64,000 nt of DNA from NCBI RefSeq assembly GCF_009258225.1, contig NZ_CP043617.1, positions 1,302,001-1,366,000 on the forward strand, written 5' to 3'. Positions 55,571-64,000 of this stretch are shown here, piece by piece. Made by a program: the position numbers and the translations under genes. Within the stretch, counting starts at the first letter, position 1, and each line of letters starts with the position of its first letter. Below the pieces are notes generated by a model. That model saw only the letters and a list, made by a program, of their open reading frames with translations. It did no database searches and was not told where the DNA came from. The stretch is from Sulfurimonas lithotrophica. GTDB lineage: Bacteria > Campylobacterota > Campylobacteria > Campylobacterales > Sulfurimonadaceae.

Positions 55571-56401
55571 CTACATAAGTTCCGATACTAAATCAATTGC
55601 CTGTTTAACTTCAGAAATATCAAAACCGCTATTTTCTGCTTTTTTAAGACCAAAATTTATAGCTTGTTCCGATAATGGTTTATTTATAGGGATAATGGTT
55701 TTAATAATATTTAAAATATTTGCAGATTCTTTTAGATCATCCGGAGCCGATGAAGGATTGTCGGCATACTTAATAATGTTTATAACTTCCTCGTCAAAAT
55801 TCCAATGCTCAAATACCAAGGCGGTAACCTCTGCACTTGTCATACTTACGTACGATTTTTCAAGTTGTGCAAGATTATTTGAGCCTTCTACTTCGGACTT
55901 AAAGCTAATCGTCTCATCATTTTGAATAATCTCACTCGCAATTATAATTTTTCCAGTTTCTTGTAAAAATACGGGCAAAAATAATTTTTGTGCCTTTGAG
56001 CGGTCTATTTTAGAATACCAAGCCGATAAAAAAGCAGCCTGCAGGGATGATATTTCTGCAAACTTATCACTACTTATCCCATATGGTTCCAAATCAACGT
56101 TTAAAAGTTTTCTAACAGAGTTACCGATTGCTATGGAGCGTGTCATGCTCATTCCAAAAAGACTTACTGCCTGAGATGCATTTGTTATATCTTTTGAAAA
56201 CCCATAGAGTGGCGATGAAGCAGCTTTTAATAGATTTGCAACAATCATAGGGTCACCCTCAATAGCCTTAGCCATATCTGCTACGGATGAATTTTCATCC
56301 TTATATACCCTATTAATCTCAACTATGGTTTTTGAGAGCGGGGGAAGTGATTTTATACTATCAATTATTGAATCTCTCATCTTAAATCTCCTTAATGACA
56401 A
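55571..56401 (-). CDS. HDOD-domain protein
   Basis: 276 residues matching the HDOD family start (SIKSLPPLSKTIVEI, ASSPLYGFSKDITNASQAVSLFG). No catalytic HD pair is retained, as usual. Signalling proteins of unclear output. It abuts polA and its 5' end overlaps the SafE-like gene by 10 bases. Confidence 0.88.
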   Translation of the reverse strand: MSLRRFKMRDSIIDSIKSLPPLSKTIVEINRVYKDENSSVADMAKAIEGDPMIVANLLKAASSPLYGFSKDITNASQAVSLFGMSMTRSIAIGNSVRKLLNVDLEPYGISSDKFAEISSLQAAFLSAWYSKIDRSKAQKLFLPVFLQETGKIIIASEIIQNDETISFKSEVEGSNNLAQLEKSYVSMTSAEVTALVFEHWNFDEEVINIIKYADNPSSAPDDLKESANILNIIKTIIPINKPLSEQAINFGLKKAENSGFDISEVKQAIDLVSELM

Positions 56402-57099
56402 TCTCTTAAAGTTTTTTGTGGATTTGTTATATAATCATATCCGTTATAAATAGTAAATACTCCATAAAACAATACGGCTATAGATGCTAAAGAAACTAGC
56501 ATATTTCTAAAGTTCGTAGCTAAATTTAAACTGCTTAGAGTCCCAAGTCCAAACATAGCAGGAATTGTACTTAAACCAAACACGGCCATAACCAAAGCTC
56601 CGTATAAAGGGTCTGCCGTACTAGCTGCAGTTATGGCAAAGAAATATACAAAACCACATGGAAGAAGTCCGTTTAACATACCAAGCAGATAAAAGCTCAT
56701 ATTTGATTTTGAATTCATAATCTTAGTAAAACTATTCTTATAAAACTTTGTATCGCTAAATGATTTACCGCCGATGCTAAGAGATTTCATTTTTCCCATT
56801 AGTGAAAGACCTGCTACTATCATTGCAACACCCGCTATAATCAAAAGCACTCCGTTGGCAGTATTTGAAAAAACCACTACACCGCCTAAGTATCCAAAAA
56901 CAGCACCTAATATACTATATGTGGATACACGCCCGAGTGAATATAAAAGATGCGCTATACTTTTTGACACTTTTGTAGATGCAGGGTCTATCTTTATATT
57001 TGAATATGCCATAACAATACCGCCGCACATTCCGATGCAGTGACCGAAGGAGCCTAAAAAAGCTATGGAGATTATTGTTAGTAAATTCACACTCTCCAT
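56392..57099 (-). CDS. SafE/DsbD_2-type membrane protein
   Basis: 235 residues and six membrane helices, with FGHCIGMCGGIVMAY and the later LLPCGFVYFF. The paired cysteine-bearing GMCGG and LPCG elements mark the DsbD_2/SafE family, linked to cytochrome c or copper handling. Next to a NosL-like gene, which supports a metal-delivery role. Confidence 0.88.
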   Translation of the reverse strand: MESVNLLTIISIAFLGSFGHCIGMCGGIVMAYSNIKIDPASTKVSKSIAHLLYSLGRVSTYSILGAVFGYLGGVVVFSNTANGVLLIIAGVAMIVAGLSLMGKMKSLSIGGKSFSDTKFYKNSFTKIMNSKSNMSFYLLGMLNGLLPCGFVYFFAITAASTADPLYGALVMAVFGLSTIPAMFGLGTLSSLNLATNFRNMLVSLASIAVLFYGVFTIYNGYDYITNPQKTLRDCH

Positions 57100-57100
57100 T

Positions 57101-57598
57101 TTAGTCTTTTCCTTCTAGTTTTTTTCTTATTACAGGATTGTTCATAGTCTCACCGCGAAGCATCTTAAGCTGCATCTCATCAAAATCAATAAAGCCGTCT
57201 TTTTTAAATTCATATGCACCAAAACCGTAACCCATAGGAGTTTTATCGTCACGAGAAAAGTAAGCGACTCTGCCGTTTATATATTTTTTCGTATCTAAAC
57301 TTTTAACCCATATTCTAGCATCTTTGGCAAAAGGTTTGTCTTTTAGCCATTTCGCCATTCCGCCGTGATCGTGAAAAAAGTAGGTATTTCCTTTTGGGGA
57401 TACTACTTGTGAAACAAAGTTTAAATCATCTATAATCATTCCACAGTCACTGTCTTGGTAGTGTCCTTTTTTTATTTTTAAAGGAAGCTGTTTTGTATTT
57501 CCCTCTTTTACGACTACCATCTGATCTGATTTACCTAATGCCAAAAAAACACCTATTATTATAATTATTATGATAAATACTACTAAAATATTTTTCAT
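57101..57598 (-). CDS. NosL-like copper-binding protein
   Basis: 165 residues, N-terminal membrane anchor, then SDCGMIIDDLNF, the NosL copper-site motif, and the Tyr/Phe-rich FFHDHGGMAKWL segment. It has no lipobox, unlike NosL of denitrifiers. No nos genes lie in the window. Likely copper handling for an oxidase or N2O reductase. Confidence 0.82.
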   Translation of the reverse strand: MKNILVVFIIIIIIIGVFLALGKSDQMVVVKEGNTKQLPLKIKKGHYQDSDCGMIIDDLNFVSQVVSPKGNTYFFHDHGGMAKWLKDKPFAKDARIWVKSLDTKKYINGRVAYFSRDDKTPMGYGFGAYEFKKDGFIDFDEMQLKMLRGETMNNPVIRKKLEGKD

Positions 57599-58068
57599 CT
57601 TCTTTTTTTACCCTTACCCAAATCGTCACAAATCAAAAATTCAGCCAAATCATCTTTAAAATCATCATCTAAAGTATTCCAAATATCAATCTTTTTGGCA
57701 TACCTTTTTAAATCTTCTTTTTTACTCTTTTTTATATCTCGAATTAAATAGTGATAGCGTACCATATTTTTTGTATACTCGCTAATAAAAAACCAATTTT
57801 TTATTATTTGATAAGATGTTTCTTCGTGGTCCGTAAAACTATATTCGTTAAATTTCAAGTCTTCTTCATCTTTAACAAATGCCGTAAAAGGTTTTCCGAT
57901 ATCATGCAAAACTGCAGCTGCTATAAACTTGTAATGACCTCTTTTTAGAACATAATAAAGCACACGCATCGTATGGATAAACACACCGTGCTGATGCCAC
58001 TTGTTTTGAGTAAAAAATAATGATTTTAAAAACGGAACTGAAAAGAAAGAGTTGTATCTGTTATTCAT
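57595..58068 (-). CDS. HD-domain phosphohydrolase
   Basis: 157 residues with the HD site AAAVLHDIGKPFTAF and His in FTDHEETSYQII. It resembles tRNA-nucleotidyltransferase-type or nucleotide HD hydrolases but lacks other domains. The end overlaps the NosL-like gene by 4 bases. Substrate unknown. Confidence 0.85.
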   Translation of the reverse strand: MNNRYNSFFSVPFLKSLFFTQNKWHQHGVFIHTMRVLYYVLKRGHYKFIAAAVLHDIGKPFTAFVKDEEDLKFNEYSFTDHEETSYQIIKNWFFISEYTKNMVRYHYLIRDIKKSKKEDLKRYAKKIDIWNTLDDDFKDDLAEFLICDDLGKGKKRR

Positions 58069-58122
58069 AGTGGAAGTTTACATTAGTTCTACTATTATTA
58101 AGCTTATTGAATAAAGCTATTT

Positions 58123-58965
58123 TTAATACTTAGTTTTTGAAAAAGGATGGCAAACATCTATAGTTTCACTTAGATGCTGTTTTTGTACATGGGTGTAGAT
58201 TTGTGTCGTTGTTAAAGAGGCATGACCTAGGAGTTCTTGGACTACTCTTAAATCTGCACCGCCCGTTATAAGAGATGTAGCATATGAATGACGAAGAACG
58301 TGCGGTGATACGTTTAGATATTTTTGAGTGATTTTAAAAGCAGAAATTCTGCTTAGTTTATCACCCTTATAGTTACACCATAAATAATCCTTCTCATATG
58401 GCATCTCGTTTAAATACTTATTTAATGCATCAAGAGCTACTTTTGCTATTGGGACTAAACGTTCCTTATCACCTTTTGCATGACGAACAAGTAACCACTC
58501 TCCATCAATGTCCTCTTTTTTTACAGATAAACACTCACTAATCCTAACTCCTGATGCATACAAAAAATATAATAGTGCTGCATCTCTAAGCCCTATCCAT
58601 GTAGATGTGTCACATAGTTTTATTCCAGCCATTAACTGCTCATACGTTAAAAACTTCGGTAAAAGTTTAGGAATTTTTGCAGATTTCAGTTTTGTTTTTT
58701 CAAGAGAAAATTTATTGCTGTAGCAAAAGTCAAAGAATGCATTTACGGAGGAGAGTTTACGGTTAAGTGTTCTTTTATTTGTATATTTTGAGAGTAAATC
58801 CAGAAGTTTATTTGAGTCTATATTAATTAAAGGGGCTTCTATTTCAGCCTCTATGGATGATAAATCACCCATATAAGCTGAAATAGATTTTTTATTAAGT
58901 GCTCTTGTTACACTTATATATTCTAAAAAGGCTTCTAACTCTTTACTTAACTGAGATGTATTCAT
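58123..58965 (-). CDS. Tyrosine recombinase (Xer-like)
   Basis: 280 residues. SAM-like N-terminal domain, then the catalytic Arg in LYASGVRISECLSV, HVLRHSYAT (HxxR), LLGHASLTTTQIYTHVQ with the late His and Tyr. No SPLD tail, so it is not an integron integrase. Campylobacterota resolve chromosomes with XerH (~350 residues); this protein is shorter, so its assignment to dif resolution is tentative. It overlaps the BamB-like gene by 23 bases. Confidence 0.9.
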   Translation of the reverse strand: MNTSQLSKELEAFLEYISVTRALNKKSISAYMGDLSSIEAEIEAPLINIDSNKLLDLLSKYTNKRTLNRKLSSVNAFFDFCYSNKFSLEKTKLKSAKIPKLLPKFLTYEQLMAGIKLCDTSTWIGLRDAALLYFLYASGVRISECLSVKKEDIDGEWLLVRHAKGDKERLVPIAKVALDALNKYLNEMPYEKDYLWCNYKGDKLSRISAFKITQKYLNVSPHVLRHSYATSLITGGADLRVVQELLGHASLTTTQIYTHVQKQHLSETIDVCHPFSKTKY

Positions 58966-59938
58966 CTGCTATATAAAAGCTGTCTCCGTTTACATGGATA
59001 TAGCCTTCCTCAACATCAACCTCATAAACATCATATGTCAACAAATCTTTTGAGAGTTCAATCAAATAACCCTCTTTTTCAAGTGCATAAATTTTATCTT
59101 CTTTTGCAATTAAACCTAAAAAGTGTGCAAAAGGAAACTTAACTTTTGAAATTACGTCAAGATTGGAGTTTAAAGATATAATCTCACCTTGTTTTGTTGT
59201 TATATATATTTTATTTTTATCGGTTATTACGTCTCTAATTTCGTATTTTACTCTTACCTCTTTTTGAGAAAACGAAAGTATTTTTGTACCGGTAACTGCT
59301 ATAAGTTTATCATCAATCACATTGAAATAGATTATATTGTTAAAGTGCTCTTCACTCGATACAATAATGCTTCTGAGCTTTTTCTTTTGCGTAAGACTAA
59401 CAATAACAACTTTTCCGTCAAGCGTTAAAAATAAAACCAAGTCATTCATAAAATAAGGTTTTACAACTTTTGAGTTTATAATTATAGGTGCATTGCCCTG
59501 CTCTTTAAGAAGAAGTTTTTTAGTAGATATAGAATAAATCGCCATCTCGTTATCCGCAAACAAAACAGCCAAGATATCATTTTTTACACTTGCCGTAGCT
59601 ATAGACTTTTCAAGATTAAAACTTTCAGTCATATTTGCATCCGCAATATATTGTAAGCTTAAGTTTCCATCTAGAGATGCACTTATAATCCAACCGTCAC
59701 TTTTTGAGATAAAATACTTATCTTCATCTATCTTGATATTGCTTATTTTAGAATCTATAAACACTCTTCTATCTTCTAAAAGTGCTCCATCCATATTTGT
59801 TTCAATAATATCTTGTTCGATTGAACCGTAGTTTTGCCAGTCCTCTTTAACTTGCTTTGGTTCATAAACCTCTTTTGTGCTACATCCGCTAAAAATCAAT
59901 GTTATTAAAGCTATAAAAACAAAAAATATTTTACGCAA
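58943..59938 (-). CDS. BamB-like beta-propeller lipoprotein
   Basis: 331 residues: signal peptide with lipobox FSGCS, then a series of short beta blades (SIATASVKNDILAVLFADN, APIIINSKVVKPYFMNDLVL, VIDDKLIAVTGTKILSFS) typical of WD/PQQ-like propellers. A YfgM-like gene lies just upstream, mirroring the yfgM-bamB pairing in E. coli. The role in outer-membrane protein assembly is inferred. Confidence 0.75.
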   Translation of the reverse strand: MRKIFFVFIALITLIFSGCSTKEVYEPKQVKEDWQNYGSIEQDIIETNMDGALLEDRRVFIDSKISNIKIDEDKYFISKSDGWIISASLDGNLSLQYIADANMTESFNLEKSIATASVKNDILAVLFADNEMAIYSISTKKLLLKEQGNAPIIINSKVVKPYFMNDLVLFLTLDGKVVIVSLTQKKKLRSIIVSSEEHFNNIIYFNVIDDKLIAVTGTKILSFSQKEVRVKYEIRDVITDKNKIYITTKQGEIISLNSNLDVISKVKFPFAHFLGLIAKEDKIYALEKEGYLIELSKDLLTYDVYEVDVEEGYIHVNGDSFYIADEYISVK

Positions 59939-59941
59939 TTG

Positions 59942-60538
59942 TTATTTTACCCCGTAGTGAAGTAATGCAGAAACTACTTTATTTAAACTTGAGTTTTGTG
60001 AAACTTTTTTTAATTCTTGATGTGCTTTTTCTATATCTTTTTTATTTAAAAGCAATATAGCGTTTTGCACAAGTGCCAAATCTTTATAGATGACATTTTG
60101 TTTCATAGAGTATGATGACAATGCAGCTGTATCGGCACTGCTTGAAGCTAACTCGTAAGTCGCCAAATCTGAGATTAAGGTTGTTTTTGATGAGCTTAAT
60201 TTTTTAAGTGCCTGTGTATCTTTGTTGACCAAAGCTTGAGAATAACTCCATACGTCATAAAGCTCAGGACTTAAAGATTTTAACATCGTTTTTGAATTTG
60301 CATCGTTTGGATTTTCAACTAAAGCACTTAAAACTTCATTCGCTTCTTCTACGGTAGCAGATTTGTTTGCATCATATACAATATTTGCCCCGACTGCTAT
60401 TATTATAAAAGCCACGCCGCCAATCATCAAGTTTTTATACTTTTTAACAAACTTTTCAGTTATTACTGCTTTTTCAAAAAACTTCTCTTCAGAATTCAAT
60501 TCCTCTTTAACCATATTTATATTTTCTTTTAAACTCAA
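59942..60538 (-). CDS. YfgM-like membrane-anchored helical-repeat protein
   Basis: 198 residues with a cytoplasmic N-terminus, one helix near residues 37-55 and a periplasmic TPR-like solenoid. Similar in layout to YfgM/RcsB-associated chaperones. It lies 4 bases before the propeller lipoprotein gene and is likely co-transcribed with it. Confidence 0.75.
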   Translation of the reverse strand: MSLKENINMVKEELNSEEKFFEKAVITEKFVKKYKNLMIGGVAFIIIAVGANIVYDANKSATVEEANEVLSALVENPNDANSKTMLKSLSPELYDVWSYSQALVNKDTQALKKLSSSKTTLISDLATYELASSSADTAALSSYSMKQNVIYKDLALVQNAILLLNKKDIEKAHQELKKVSQNSSLNKVVSALLHYGVK

Positions 60539-60657
60539 AAAAAATCCTTGTTATTTATAAATAGTGTGTAATACTACCCTATAATTTGTTAAATATTTAT
60601 CAAATAAATAACTTTTTTTGGTTACAATAATACAAATTTACATAAATAGGACATTAT

Positions 60658-60948
60658 ATGGTAGTAGATGATACTCTTTTAAAAAAGCTTGAAAAACTAT
60701 CTTATCTAAAGATAGATGAGAGTAAAAGAGATGAAATAAAAGAACAATTATCGGAAATTGTATCTTTTGTAGATAACTTAAGCGAGTTAGATACGGACGG
60801 TGTCGATGATAAATTTGCAATGGATGACAGAGCAACTTTTACCAGAGAAGACAAACCTTCATGTGATACTCATATAAATGACGATATATTAAAAAATGCA
60901 CCTCAAAGTTCAGACCACTTTTTCGTGGTTCCAAAAATCATAGAATAA
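60658..60948 (+). CDS. gatC: Asp-tRNA(Asn)/Glu-tRNA(Gln) amidotransferase subunit C
   Basis: 96 residues with LLKKLEKLSYLKIDESKRDE and the typical helical wrap around GatA and GatB. It requires gatA and gatB elsewhere. It coexists with a GlnRS in this window, so the complex may chiefly serve Asn-tRNA. Confidence 0.93.
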   Translation: MVVDDTLLKKLEKLSYLKIDESKRDEIKEQLSEIVSFVDNLSELDTDGVDDKFAMDDRATFTREDKPSCDTHINDDILKNAPQSSDHFFVVPKIIE

Positions 60949-60969
60949 AATAACTATCCAAGGATAAAT

Positions 60970-62064
60970 ATGTCTGAAGAACAAGCACAACCGGAAACTA
61001 AAACTATTGATGTCAGAAAACTATTAAAAAGTACGCTTGCACTAGGTTCATCCGACTTACACCTTGTTGTAGGAAGTGAACCTCAAATACGTATAGATAA
61101 AGAGTTGAAACCTCTAAAATTGCCTAAGCTTACATCTAAAGAGCTTGACAATATGGCAAACTCTCTTATTAAAGAAAAGCAGAAAAAAGAGTTTGAAGAA
61201 AATAACGAACTCGATTTTTCGTTTGAGATAGAAAATGTAGGACGTTTCCGTGCAAACTATTACAAAACTATAGGCGGAACAGCTTGTGCCTTTCGTATGA
61301 TTCCTATCGAAATACCTACTCTTGACGACTTTGATTCACCACCCGTATTTAAAGAATTGGTAAAAAGAGAAAAAGGTCTCATCTTGGTTACCGGTCCTAC
61401 TGGAAGCGGTAAATCAACTACATTGGCTTCAATGTTAAATGAGATTAATATGACTGAACGTAAGCATATTATAACCGTCGAGGATCCGGTTGAGTTTGTT
61501 CACAAAAACAATAAGTCTCTTTTTTCCCAACGTGATGTCGGCAGTAGTACAAAATCTTTTGCCGCAGCTTTAAAATATGCACTTAGACAAGACCCGGATA
61601 TTATCCTAATCGGTGAGATGCGTGATGCCGAAACAATCGGTGCTGCACTTACCGCAGCCGAAACAGGTCACTTGGTATTTGGTACGCTTCATACAAACTC
61701 TGCTGCGGGTACCGTTAACCGTATTATAGATGTATTTGATTCTGAACAACAAAGTCAAATACGTGCTCAACTTGCTTCATCCCTAGTAGCTGTAATTTCC
61801 CAGTCTTTAATACCTAGAGTCGGAGGAGGTAAAGTTGCGACACAGGAGATAATGATTACAAATCCTGCAATTTCAAACTTAATTCGTGAAGATAAAGTTC
61901 ACCAACTTTATTCACAGATGCAACTAAACCAAGCAGAAACATCTATGAAAACCCAGACCCAAGAGATAATGGAGCTTCTACACAAGAAAATTATAACAAA
62001 AGAGAATGCTATCAAAAACTCTAACAGACCGGAAGAACTGTTAAAAATAATAGACAATCTGTAA
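60970..62064 (+). CDS. pilT: PilT-family twitching ATPase
   Basis: 364 residues: GSSDLHLVVGSEP start, Walker A VTGPTGSGKSTTLAS, Asp box, Walker B IILIGEMRDAETI and the His-rich HTNSAAGTVNRI. Powers pilus retraction or a PilU-like function. Other pilus genes are not in view. Confidence 0.92.
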   Translation: MSEEQAQPETKTIDVRKLLKSTLALGSSDLHLVVGSEPQIRIDKELKPLKLPKLTSKELDNMANSLIKEKQKKEFEENNELDFSFEIENVGRFRANYYKTIGGTACAFRMIPIEIPTLDDFDSPPVFKELVKREKGLILVTGPTGSGKSTTLASMLNEINMTERKHIITVEDPVEFVHKNNKSLFSQRDVGSSTKSFAAALKYALRQDPDIILIGEMRDAETIGAALTAAETGHLVFGTLHTNSAAGTVNRIIDVFDSEQQSQIRAQLASSLVAVISQSLIPRVGGGKVATQEIMITNPAISNLIREDKVHQLYSQMQLNQAETSMKTQTQEIMELLHKKIITKENAIKNSNRPEELLKIIDNL

Positions 62065-62156
62065 ATCTTCTTTAATGTTTTGGGATTTTTCCTAAAACTA
62101 AATTAACGATTAATCTCCATTTGATGTTTTTTTATGTTTTTTGATATTTTAGTTGT

Positions 62157-62197
62157 TAACTTTATTTAACACTTTTGTAACACTTTAAAAATATACT
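62157..62197 (+). promoter_or_regulatory. Phased TAAC repeats and -10 of TonB receptor
   Basis: TAAC at 62157, 62167 and 62178. The last two belong to exact TAACACTTT repeats 11 bases apart. They end 5 bases before a TATACT -10 (62192-62197). The layout mimics OmpR/PhoB-family activator sites over the -35 region. No Fur-type palindrome is seen. Confidence 0.5.
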
Positions 62198-62228
62198 TAC
62201 ATAAATATTTTAAAGTTTAGGAAAGTAT

Positions 62229-64000
62229 ATGAAAAAGATAACTGCTATATCTGTTGTATGTGCTATCGCCATAAGTACATACGCATCAGACTTAGGAACG
62301 ATAAAAGTAGAGTCGTCAACTATTGATGATAAATTTGAAACAAAAAAAAGTGAAATCTCAAGTACTACAACCGTTAGCGGTGAGAAAGTTGACAAATCAC
62401 ATATTTCAAATATTCAACAAATTCTTCAATCAATTCCCGGTATTACAACCGAATCATCGACGGGTGACAGTTTAAAAATACACTTAAGAGGTGTAGAAAA
62501 TCAAATGTATATGGGTGAAAAACCGGGTGTTGCAGTTGTAATCGACGGTGTACCTGTGTTTGAGAGAACCGGTAAAGTAAATATAGACCTTGATAATATT
62601 GAGAGTATAAAAGTTATAAAGGGTGGTGCTTCATATCTTTTTGGTGATGATGCATTATCGGGTGCTGTTATTATTACAACTAAAAGAGGGGCAAAATACA
62701 ACCATAACTACGGTGCAGTTGAAGTGGGAAGCTACGGTTATAAAAAAGCAGTTGCCAGAACCGGATATGCAAACGATGATTTAAGCTTTCACGTTCAAGC
62801 AAGCCAAAGATCGTCTGATGGTTATCATGAAGATTCAGATTATGAGACAAGTTATCTAAACGGTAAACTTCAGTATTATATTGATGATTCTTCAGATATT
62901 AATGTAGGACTTGAATACTCAAAAAGAGAAAAAGACTCTCACGGTACTGTCGGAGGAGAGACACAAGCTAAAATCAACCCTGAGTCTATTTACACGGGTG
63001 ACCAAGATAGCCGTGACTATACAAGAAAATACGATGTTGAACTAATGAAAGCCTTTTTAACGTATTCAAAAGACTTTGATTATGGAGCAAACCTTTTAGT
63101 AAATACTTACATTTATACCGACACTACTGAGTTTATGTCTTCTCCTCAGACTAAAGATTCCAGCGGTAATAACGATGCTACTCTTACAGATGATAATTAT
63201 GTATATGATAATCACTACGAGCAAGTTCAAAAAGGTGTAAAAAGTGAGTATAGAGATTCGTTTAAAAACTCTGCAGCACTTCTAGGAGTTGATTTACGTG
63301 CGAATGAATACGAAAATAAAACCACATACAGAGCGGCACAAGCTTTAGTAATTTATGGCGGACCAATGGCAGGTGTATATCCTGATTATTATCAGCCGGG
63401 TGATTTTAAAAGTAATGATAAAACAGATGAAAACGTATATGCATTATACGGTGAATATAAATATGCATTTACGGATTCTATCAGTGCTACAACGAACTTA
63501 AGATACGACAAAATTAAACTTGACTATACTGATTCTGCTGCAAACAGCTTAAAAAAAGACTTTTCAGTTTATTCTTATAGAATTGGAATGAATTATCAAA
63601 TGAGTCAAAATTCTACACTGTTTTTAAACTATTCAACAGGCTTTCGTGCACCTACTATCAGCCAGCTTTTTGCAGGTGACGTAAGTACGTGGGGCTCGAC
63701 ACAAAATAATCCAAACTTAGACCCTGAAGAATCTTTTAACTATGAGATAGGTGTTAGAGCACTCATGAATAATATAAAATACGAAGCTTCCGTATTTCAA
63801 ATAGACAGAAAAGATTTTATTATGAAAACATCCGGAAACTATGGCGATACGGATACAAACGATATGTGGGATAATGTCGGTGGAGCTAGACATAGAGGAT
63901 TTGAATTATCTGCTGTTGGTAATATAATAGATTCGCTATCGTTTAATATGGCATATACATACTTAAGAGCTAAGTACACAAACTATAGAAATTTCGGTAT
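62229..64000 (+). CDS. TonB-dependent outer-membrane receptor (partial)
   Basis: At least 590 residues, cut by the window end. Signal peptide KKITAISVVCAIAISTYASD, then the plug domain (ILQSIPGITTESS, HLRGVENQMY, IESIKVIKGGASYLFGDDALSGAVIITTKRG) and barrel strands with FLNYSTGFRAPTISQLFAGD. Imports an iron chelate, cobalamin or other scarce nutrient; ligand unknown. The promoter carries phased repeats that suggest two-component control. Confidence 0.92.
   Translation, partial: MKKITAISVVCAIAISTYASDLGTIKVESSTIDDKFETKKSEISSTTTVSGEKVDKSHISNIQQILQSIPGITTESSTGDSLKIHLRGVENQMYMGEKPGVAVVIDGVPVFERTGKVNIDLDNIESIKVIKGGASYLFGDDALSGAVIITTKRGAKYNHNYGAVEVGSYGYKKAVARTGYANDDLSFHVQASQRSSDGYHEDSDYETSYLNGKLQYYIDDSSDINVGLEYSKREKDSHGTVGGETQAKINPESIYTGDQDSRDYTRKYDVELMKAFLTYSKDFDYGANLLVNTYIYTDTTEFMSSPQTKDSSGNNDATLTDDNYVYDNHYEQVQKGVKSEYRDSFKNSAALLGVDLRANEYENKTTYRAAQALVIYGGPMAGVYPDYYQPGDFKSNDKTDENVYALYGEYKYAFTDSISATTNLRYDKIKLDYTDSAANSLKKDFSVYSYRIGMNYQMSQNSTLFLNYSTGFRAPTISQLFAGDVSTWGSTQNNPNLDPEESFNYEIGVRALMNNIKYEASVFQIDRKDFIMKTSGNYGDTDTNDMWDNVGGARHRGFELSAVGNIIDSLSFNMAYTYLRAKYTNYRNFG

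Noticed and set aside
58123-58965. Intact integrase for the integron at 34.9 kb
   Set aside because: It is a Xer-type recombinase without the SPLD tail, 22 kb away and in a housekeeping operon.

Overview
The window is a low-GC (roughly one third G+C) chromosomal segment of a Campylobacterota (epsilonproteobacterial) bacterium. The evidence is the family mix and gene order: murF, an alpha/beta hydrolase, ddl, ruvA, a FapA-like protein, murJ and cysS, then later pyrD, an M16 peptidase, dapA and an atypical SDR/enoyl reductase. From memory this is the backbone order of Campylobacter jejuni (about Cj0795-Cj0808) and partly of Helicobacter pylori. A Sulfurimonas-like sulfur oxidiser is a reasonable guess at genus level, but the sequence does not prove it.

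Layout. 1-3.7 kb: an ABC export system (partial permease, tandem ATPase, lipoprotein adaptor), all on the minus strand. 3.8-6 kb: a 33-residue membrane miniprotein and a chemoreceptor with a zinc-binding CZB domain. 6.1-14.6 kb: a long minus-strand cluster for cell wall and DNA repair (HIT, TRAP dctQM, murF, hydrolase, ddl, ArsC-like, ruvA, fapA). 14.7-17.5 kb: murJ-cysS. 17.5-29.8 kb: first accessory block, containing a two-gene ATPase/TPR unit, a DUF4405-like membrane protein with an RND pump, a methyltransferase, a DJ-1 protein, and a PhoX-like phosphatase plus diheme lipoprotein behind an almost canonical Pho box. 29.9-32.5 kb: pyrD and an M16 peptidase. 32.5-42.6 kb: second accessory block, splitting the pyrD-M16-dapA order, with adk, an ABC-F protein with a structured leader, a decayed integron, a rhodanese, a GlnRS with a YqeY-like tail, and metE. 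42.7-47.3 kb: dapA, SDR, small lipoprotein, MTH1187-like protein, pgsA, rseP and a YggS protein. 47.3-60.5 kb: mostly minus-strand housekeeping (cytochrome c', DTW protein, diguanylate cyclase, TMP-synthase-like protein, polA, HDOD, SafE/NosL/HD cluster, tyrosine recombinase, BamB-like and YfgM-like proteins), with an M42 peptidase and a BaiN-like flavoprotein on the plus strand. 60.6-64 kb: gatC, pilT and a TonB-dependent receptor cut by the window end.

The two most interesting structures are as follows. (1) A fossil integron at 34.9-36.8 kb. The last ~30 codons of an integron integrase (ending in TTMIYTHV ... SPLDF) lie on the minus strand, followed by a dense palindromic element ending in a GTTAGAC core. 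Next comes one gene cassette encoding a membrane-anchored pentapeptide-like protein, then a textbook 69-bp attC site (GTCTAAC ... GTTAGAC). (2) A P-loop ATPase plus ten-repeat TPR protein gene pair at 17.5-20.7 kb. It looks like a split NLR/STAND-type sensor, its TPR repeats are nearly identical at DNA level, and it is coupled by ATGA overlap to the next gene. Two promoters, those of the PhoX-like gene and the TonB receptor, carry helically phased ~11-bp repeats abutting the -10 box, as expected for OmpR/PhoB-family activators.
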